Under the pieces are notes generated by a model, which saw only the letters and a list, made by a program, of their open reading frames with translations, did not search any database and was not told the DNA's origin. Made by a program: the position numbers and the translations under genes. Of a stretch of DNA of 7,063 bases, positions 5,565 to 7,063 are shown one piece after another. The DNA is from Alphaproteobacteria bacterium (GTDB lineage: Bacteria; Pseudomonadota; Alphaproteobacteria; DSM-16000; Inquilinaceae), in NCBI GenBank assembly GCA_029263555.1, contig JAJUFW010000149.1:1-7063 (forward strand), given 5' to 3'. Position 1 is the stretch's first letter; every line of letters begins with the position of its first letter.

Positions 5565-6680
5565 TTACACCCCCGGGGAGCGCGCGCGCCGGGGCAGTCC
5601 CATCCGCCGGCGCCGCGCCCGGAACCGCCAGCGGCGGATCAGGGCCGCGATCAGGAAACCCGTTGCCACGCCGCCCATGTCAATCAGCCAGTCGACGATG
5701 CGCGGCGTCCGGCCGACGGAAAAGAACTGCAGAACCTCGCTCACGGCGGCCAGGAGGGCGAAGCCTGTGGCGTGGGCAAGACCGCTTTCCGCCGGGCGAA
5801 GCCGGCGCAGCAGCAGGGCCATCAGCGCAAACATCAGGTAATGGGCATAGGCTTCGACCGGAACCGGAGCGAAGATCCCGCCCGGCCCCTCAGGCGACCG
5901 TCCCGACATCGGATCCCCGGGGCCGAGGAGCGCATTGACGATCGGCTGCTTGATCTCCTGCGGCATGAGGATGCCGCCCAGCGCCAGGCCGACCGGCACC
6001 GCAAGCGTCAGGCGTTCCCGCCAATCCGGAAAGGCCCGCCATAGGCGCCATCCGACCGCGATCAGCGCAACGGCCCATGCCGCCATCAGCGAGCGCTCCA
6101 CCGGAGCGGCGAAGGGGGCGATCGCAACCGGAACCAGGGACAGGCCCCGGACATGCATCTCGCCGCTGGTCCAGGCAAGCTGTAGGCCTACCGTAACGCT
6201 CGGCGGCCCTTCGGGCACTTCCAGGACCGTCTCTTGGGCCCGCCAGCCGCCGTCACGCCTGAAGCTCTCCAGAACGAGGATGCTGTCCCACAACGGGCTG
6301 CCGGCTGCATCGTTCGGCACGATGTAGATGCGGGCCGAATGCCACTGCTTCGTCCCCGCCCGCAAGCGGTTCGCGGCGCTCTCTCCATGGAGGCGCACGG
6401 CCCTGACGCCTTCGGGCAGCACGACCGTCTGCCTCAGGCCGATCTGTTGCGAGGTGTCGTCGTTGGCAAGGCTGACCACCCCCTGTCCCGCCGTCACGGA
6501 CGAAGCCGGTCCGTCGATCCGCCAGCCGGCGAAACCGTTCTGGAATCCGGGATTGGAAAGGAGGTCAGGGCCTGTCGGCTGATAGCGCGGAGCGAGGACG
6601 AAAAAGGCCACCGTGACCGTGCAGAGCCCGATGACGATCCCGCCCCATGGCGCCCACCGGCGCAGAACGCTCTTCGTCAC
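5565..6680 (-). CDS. VanZ-like membrane protein with extracytoplasmic beta-sandwich domain
   Basis: A 371-residue membrane protein read from a GTG at 6680. One membrane segment (about 13-30, GGIVIGLCTVTVAFFVLAP) is followed by a soluble region of about 150 residues. That region begins LLSNPGFQNGFAGW (40-53), a typical opening of carbohydrate-binding-module-like jelly-roll domains, and should lie outside the membrane. The C-terminal half has about five more membrane segments (about 198-214, 225-240, 277-292, 303-320, 332-348). It carries VanZ-like features: AYAHYLMF (277-284), SEVLQFF (314-320) and RIVDWLIDMGG (327-337), ending in an Arg-rich cytoplasmic tail. VanZ-like proteins have no settled enzymatic role; the prototype gives low-level teicoplanin resistance. 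The frame is open far upstream, but there it overlaps the GlsB-like gene out of frame; the GTGA overlap with that gene's stop gives the natural start. An envelope or surface-polysaccharide role is inference from the ectodomain and neighbours. Confidence 0.8.
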   Translation of the reverse strand: MTKSVLRRWAPWGGIVIGLCTVTVAFFVLAPRYQPTGPDLLSNPGFQNGFAGWRIDGPASSVTAGQGVVSLANDDTSQQIGLRQTVVLPEGVRAVRLHGESAANRLRAGTKQWHSARIYIVPNDAAGSPLWDSILVLESFRRDGGWRAQETVLEVPEGPPSVTVGLQLAWTSGEMHVRGLSLVPVAIAPFAAPVERSLMAAWAVALIAVGWRLWRAFPDWRERLTLAVPVGLALGGILMPQEIKQPIVNALLGPGDPMSGRSPEGPGGIFAPVPVEAYAHYLMFALMALLLRRLRPAESGLAHATGFALLAAVSEVLQFFSVGRTPRIVDWLIDMGGVATGFLIAALIRRWRFRARRRRMGLPRRARSPGV

Positions 6681-6928
6681 GCTCGGTTCTTCATCACCAT
6701 GCGATAGATGACGAGCAGGATGATCGCGCCGACAACGGCGCCGATGAAGCCGGCCGCGTCGTTGGGGCCGTACCAGCCGATCGCCCGGCCGAGCCAGGTC
6801 GCGACCAGAGCCCCGGCGATGCCCAGCAGGATGGTGATGATGAAGCCCCCCGGGTCCCGCCCAGGCATCAGCAGCTTTGCTACGATGCCGGCCAGGAGGC
6901 CGATGATGATGGTTATGATGATGCCCAT
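6677..6928 (-). CDS. GlsB/YeaQ/YmgE family small membrane protein
   Basis: An 83-residue, very hydrophobic protein of the family historically called transglycosylase-associated. Three membrane segments are visible: about 2-20 (IIITIIIGLLAGIVAKLL), 28-47 and 58-77, with the family's Gly-rich pattern GLLAGIVAKLLMPGRDPGG (10-28) and LLGIAGALVATWLG (34-47). Family members are inner-membrane proteins often induced by stress; no biochemical activity is established. The ATG at 6928 has GGGGGAAG seven bases before it. The stop overlaps the GTG of the VanZ-like gene as GTGA, so the two are probably co-translated. A candidate EcfG-type promoter about 40 bases upstream fits a stress-induced gene. Length is normal for the family. 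Confidence 0.9.
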   Translation of the reverse strand: MGIIITIIIGLLAGIVAKLLMPGRDPGGFIITILLGIAGALVATWLGRAIGWYGPNDAAGFIGAVVGAIILLVIYRMVMKNRA

Positions 6929-6935
6929 GGTCCGG

Positions 6936-6943
6936 CTTCCCCC
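6936..6943 (-). promoter_or_regulatory. Ribosome binding site of the GlsB-like gene
   Basis: The minus strand reads GGGGGAAG, seven bases before the ATG at 6928, a reasonable Shine-Dalgarno match that supports this start over the longer frames in the region. Confidence 0.55.
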
Positions 6944-6968
6944 GCGGAAATGGTTCGAACACCGGACT

Positions 6969-6993
6969 AACGCGGAATGGCCGCTTGGGTTGC
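6969..6993 (-). promoter_or_regulatory. Candidate EcfG-type (general stress sigma) promoter
   Basis: Read on the minus strand, GCAAC (6993-6989), a 16-base spacer and CGTT (6972-6969) differ by one base from the alphaproteobacterial EcfG consensus GGAAC-N16/17-CGTT. The -10 element ends about 40 bases before the ATG of the GlsB-like gene, a workable leader length. Short motifs like this occur by chance, so support rests on position and on the stress association of the downstream family. It also depends on the organism being an alphaproteobacterium. Confidence 0.35.
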
Positions 6994-7006
6994 CGACCTG
7001 ATTGAA

Positions 7007-7041
7007 GGTGCGGGCGGGAATCGGGCCCTTCCGCCCGCACC
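7007..7041. repeat. Inverted repeat, possible terminator of an upstream gene
   Basis: GGTGCGGGCGG (7007-7017) and CCGCCCGCACC (7031-7041) are a perfect 11-base inverted repeat with a 13-base loop. The stem is strong, but neither strand has a T-run after it. It may terminate a gene lying beyond the right edge, or be a protein-binding palindrome upstream of the GlsB-like gene. Apart from this and the promoter candidate, 6945-7063 shows no gene. Confidence 0.45.
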
Positions 7042-7063
7042 GATTATCGCTTCCTAGCGCACC

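Noticed and set aside
6681..7040. A 120-residue upstream extension of the VanZ-like frame, rich in His and Arg
   Set aside because: It overlaps the whole GlsB-like gene out of frame. Its His-rich text is simply the shadow of Ile/Met-rich codons, and the GTGA overlap at 6677-6680 gives a natural start.
1..7063. Mobile elements, CRISPR arrays, tRNA or rRNA genes
   Set aside because: No transposase-like protein, terminal inverted repeats, regularly spaced repeats, or tRNA/rRNA-like sequence was seen on either strand.

Overview
The window is GC-rich (about two-thirds G+C by eye) and fully packed with genes, with the codon bias and protein style of a high-GC proteobacterium. An alphaproteobacterium is the most likely source, judged from the small stress-type membrane gene with an EcfG-like promoter candidate and from the gene families present. 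This placement is inference: there is no rRNA or other taxonomic marker. No tRNA, rRNA, insertion sequence, CRISPR array or integrase was seen.

Layout. Positions 1-3855 hold a leftward (minus-strand) operon of four genes, read from high to low coordinates: an NAD-dependent sugar epimerase resembling dTDP-L-rhamnose 4-epimerase (3855-2740), a second NAD-dependent epimerase of the CDP-paratose 2-epimerase (tyvelose epimerase) type (2743-1607), a B12-binding-domain radical SAM enzyme (1610-321), and the first 108 residues of a family 4 glycosyltransferase that runs off the left edge (324-1). Every junction is a 4-base ATGA stop/start overlap. These overlaps fix the start codons and point to tight translational coupling. 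Positions 3856-4089 form a divergent intergenic region with a GC-rich hairpin. On the plus strand, 4090-5523 encodes a ManC/AlgA-like mannose-1-phosphate guanylyltransferase whose C-terminal phosphomannose isomerase cupin has lost all its metal ligands. Facing it after a 41-base gap is a leftward pair: a GlsB/YeaQ-type small membrane protein (6928-6677) and, overlapping by GTGA, a VanZ-like membrane protein with a predicted extracytoplasmic beta-sandwich domain (6680-5565). A possible EcfG-type stress promoter and a hairpin lie upstream of that pair.

How it fits together. The guanylyltransferase would supply GDP-mannose. The two epimerases would remodel nucleotide-linked sugars, and the glycosyltransferase would add a sugar to an acceptor. 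The radical SAM enzyme is the unusual member: it sits between sugar genes in a coupled operon, and its substrate cannot be read from the sequence. The reading offered here is part of a larger glycan or glycolipid (cell surface or exopolysaccharide) biosynthesis locus with an uncharacterised radical step, continuing past the left edge. The VanZ/GlsB pair is an envelope-associated neighbour that may or may not belong to the same function.
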